64,000 bases of DNA from Acinetobacter lwoffii (lineage in GTDB: Bacteria; Pseudomonadota; Gammaproteobacteria; Pseudomonadales; Moraxellaceae), in the NCBI RefSeq assembly GCF_002321025.1, contig NZ_DCLL01000026.1:1-64000 (forward strand). The letters run 5' to 3'. The notes under the pieces are model-generated. The model made no database searches, was not told the DNA's origin, and saw only the letters and a list, made by a program, of their open reading frames with translations. Both the position numbers and the translations under genes were made by a program. Within the stretch, counting starts at the first letter, position 1. Every line of letters starts with the position of its first letter. Below, one piece after another: positions 62,349-64,000 of the stretch.

Positions 62349-63555
62349 ATGGCACAGTCATACAGCGAAAAAGCCCAAAAAATATTAACGATATTCTTAT
62401 GTTTCTGGGTCGCATTTTTTGAAGGTTTTGACCTTCAAGCTCCCGGGATTGCGGCGAAAGGAATTGCAGCAAGCTTTGGTTTAGATCAAATCCAAATGGG
62501 CTATGTATTTAGTCTGGGTGTCTTTGGAATGCTGTTTGGCGCATTCTTTGGCGGACGTATTGCAGATTATCTAGGACAAAAGAAAGTCCTAATGCTTTCT
62601 GTGACTATTTTTGGTCTGTTCATGTCGTTGACTGCAATTGCGCCAAGCATCGAAGTTTTATATGCAGCGCGTTTCTTTACTGGTCTGGGTTTAGGTGCGG
62701 CAATGCCAACCATGATTTCAGTCGTCGGTGATGAAGCAACCGAAGCCAACCGTGGCAAGCTAAATAGTCTGATGTATTGTGGTTTGCCGGTAGGGGCGAT
62801 CTTTGTTGCCGGTCTGGCCATGTTGCTTCCGGAGATTCAATGGCAAACCTTGTTCCTGATTGGGGGGATTAACGCCTTTAGCACTGATTCCATTGATGGC
62901 ATTTATTCTTAAAGATAAGCTTAAGGTAAATGCGGAGGTACAGGTCTCTGGTGAAGCTGTGCCGGGCATGGCTGAAGTTTTGTTCAAGCAGCGACAGTAT
63001 AAAAATACAGTGCCTCTTTGGGTTGGCTTCTTTTTTACCTTGATGATCAATTATATTTTGATTAGCTGGTTGCCAAATTTACTTATGGAACAAGGTTTGC
63101 AGAAACAGCAGGCATTTTTGGTGATGTTGGTGTTCCAGGTGGGCGCTGTCATTGGAACCCTAAGCCTGGGTTATTTACTGGACCGTTTAAAGCTCTGGCA
63201 AATGGCGACTATCATTTATAGTGGCTTGTTTGTTGCCTTGGTATTGCTATTCACCACAACTTCTATTCCGTTATTAATTTTGGCGGGAGTCATGGGGGGT
63301 ATTTTCTCTACAGGTGGCCAATCTATTCTGTATGGGATCTCACCAATTTTTTATTCAGGCGCAGGTAAAGTCACCGGTGTGGGTAGTGCGATCTCTCTAG
63401 GACGTTTAGGGGCGATGACTGGACCATTATTAACTGGAAAAATTCTGGCATTAGGTTTGGGAACGACGGGCATTCTTGTGGCAAGTTTGCCAGCAGTGGT
63501 CGTATCGGCAGTAGCTGTCACCGCACTATCACGTTATAAGGCTGCTCATAAGTAA
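62349..63555 (+). pseudogene. MFS transporter (aromatic-acid/H+ symporter-like), frameshifted
   Basis: The gene is an aromatic-acid:H+ symporter-type (AAHS-like) major facilitator of about 401 residues split into two frames. The first frame (62349-62912) has FFEGFDLQAPGIAAKGIAA and the GGRIADYLGQKK loop motif. The second (from 62860) resumes LTPLALIPLMAFILKDK and runs to the end with GYLLDRLKLWQM and SAISLGRLGAMTGPLL. They join exactly if the run of six G at 62862-62867 had five. So it is a pseudogene, a slippage-controlled gene or a sequencing error. A strong GATGGAGAT ribosome-binding site precedes it. The substrate is probably an aromatic acid, by family. Confidence 0.85.
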
Positions 63556-63578
63556 TTGATCATTGATATCTGTCAATA

Positions 63579-63608
63579 CAAAAAGGGAATCTGAAGATTC
63601 CTTTTTTT
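63579..63608 (+). terminator. Terminator after the MFS gene
   Basis: The stem AAAGGGAATC/GATTCCTTTT with a four-base loop and one G-U is followed by a run of T. Confidence 0.75.
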
Positions 63609-63688
63609 ATCGTCGAGGTTTTTAATTGAATAAAGTCAGTCCATAAAATTTGCTAAAATATACGGATAGTAAACAGATTGATTTTTAT

Positions 63689-64000
63689 ATGGCTTATCAA
63701 CTTATTCCACTCTCGATTCAGGCCACTGATAATATTGCCTGTCCACATTGTCAGCACAACGTGATTGATTGGGCAGAAGAGCAGTATGTGCAACCTTGTG
63801 AACATACCCTGTTTATTGCCATGGATATTGGCTTTGAATATATGACGGATGAATTCGAGCACAGCATGCCGCGTTCTGTAGATGATCTGCATGCCAATGA
63901 TGATCAGGTGAATATGCTGGATGAAATCACCCAAGCGACTTATTCAAATTATCTGATATATAAGTCTGATCTGGGCATAGATGGGTATTTCCGCTATGTG
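63689..64000 (+). CDS. Hypothetical protein, N-terminal part
   Basis: A frame with no stop runs off the right edge, giving 104 residues so far. It begins MAYQLIPLSIQATDN, then has CPHCQHNVIDW near residues 19-29 (a CxxC pair, possibly half of a zinc ribbon, with a further Cys-Glu-His at 39-41), followed by an acidic stretch. No signal peptide is visible. Codon use and absence of stops support a real gene. I do not recognise the family. Confidence 0.6.
   Translation, partial: MAYQLIPLSIQATDNIACPHCQHNVIDWAEEQYVQPCEHTLFIAMDIGFEYMTDEFEHSMPRSVDDLHANDDQVNMLDEITQATYSNYLIYKSDLGIDGYFRYV

Noticed and set aside
1..64000. CRISPR arrays, rRNA genes, prophage or integrase genes
   Set aside because: No repeat-spacer pattern, rRNA sequence or phage-like gene cluster was seen.

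Overview
The window is chromosomal DNA of a gammaproteobacterium, most likely Acinetobacter or a close Moraxellaceae relative. The protein sequences, the moderate-to-low GC content and several gene neighbourhoods (fis-purH-purD, trmJ-cysE, kdsD-kdsC-lptC-lptA-lptB) point there. Most genes are housekeeping genes with intact reading frames. I found no CRISPR array, no intact insertion sequence, no prophage and no rRNA. One tRNA, tRNA-Gly(GCC), is present.

Layout. 0.15-9.8 kb: a HAD phosphatase and DUF1615 lipoprotein pair, dusB, a glycine-zipper stress-like protein, a nitronate monooxygenase, a radical-SAM/DUF4130 pair of unknown DNA-metabolism function, a YeeE/YedE sulfur transporter and lipoproteins. 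9.8-21.2 kb: metK with a structured leader that can hide its start site, a lone prepilin-like gene, tkt, a GNAT acetyltransferase, YceI, a glutamine amidotransferase, a YfcF-type GST, a CDF zinc exporter, a desaturase and a PaaX-type regulator. 21-32.9 kb: cysS with tRNA-Gly behind it, the kdsD-kdsC-lptC-lptA-lptB LPS/LOS operon, a complete type I secretion system (TolC, ABC, HlyD) with no substrate gene beside it, yigZ and a hexapeptide acyltransferase. 33-47.7 kb: a universal stress protein, an O-methyltransferase, an M15-type peptidase, fdxA, mutS, an alpha/beta hydrolase lipoprotein, a TPR-like lipoprotein, cysE, trmJ and dnaE. 48-64 kb: metQ followed by a terminator and then metNI, a degraded 0.9-kb stretch, purD, purH, fis, a DUF3426 protein, prmA, two tandem bile-acid:sodium-symporter-like genes, a Met/Gln-rich secreted protein, mnmG, a frameshifted aromatic-acid-type MFS transporter and the start of a further gene.

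How the genes work together. Sulfur and methionine metabolism is represented by cysE, metQ-metNI, metK and the YeeE transporter. Envelope building is represented by the kds/lpt operon. Translation and tRNA care are covered by dusB, trmJ, mnmG, cysS and prmA. Replication and repair are covered by dnaE, mutS and the radical-SAM pair. The most interesting items are the radical-SAM/DUF4130 pair, the metK leader, the metQ-terminator-metNI arrangement, the displaced dusB, and three reading-frame breaks. Each of these breaks lies at a homopolymer that is one base too long, so they are either sequencing errors or slippage sites.
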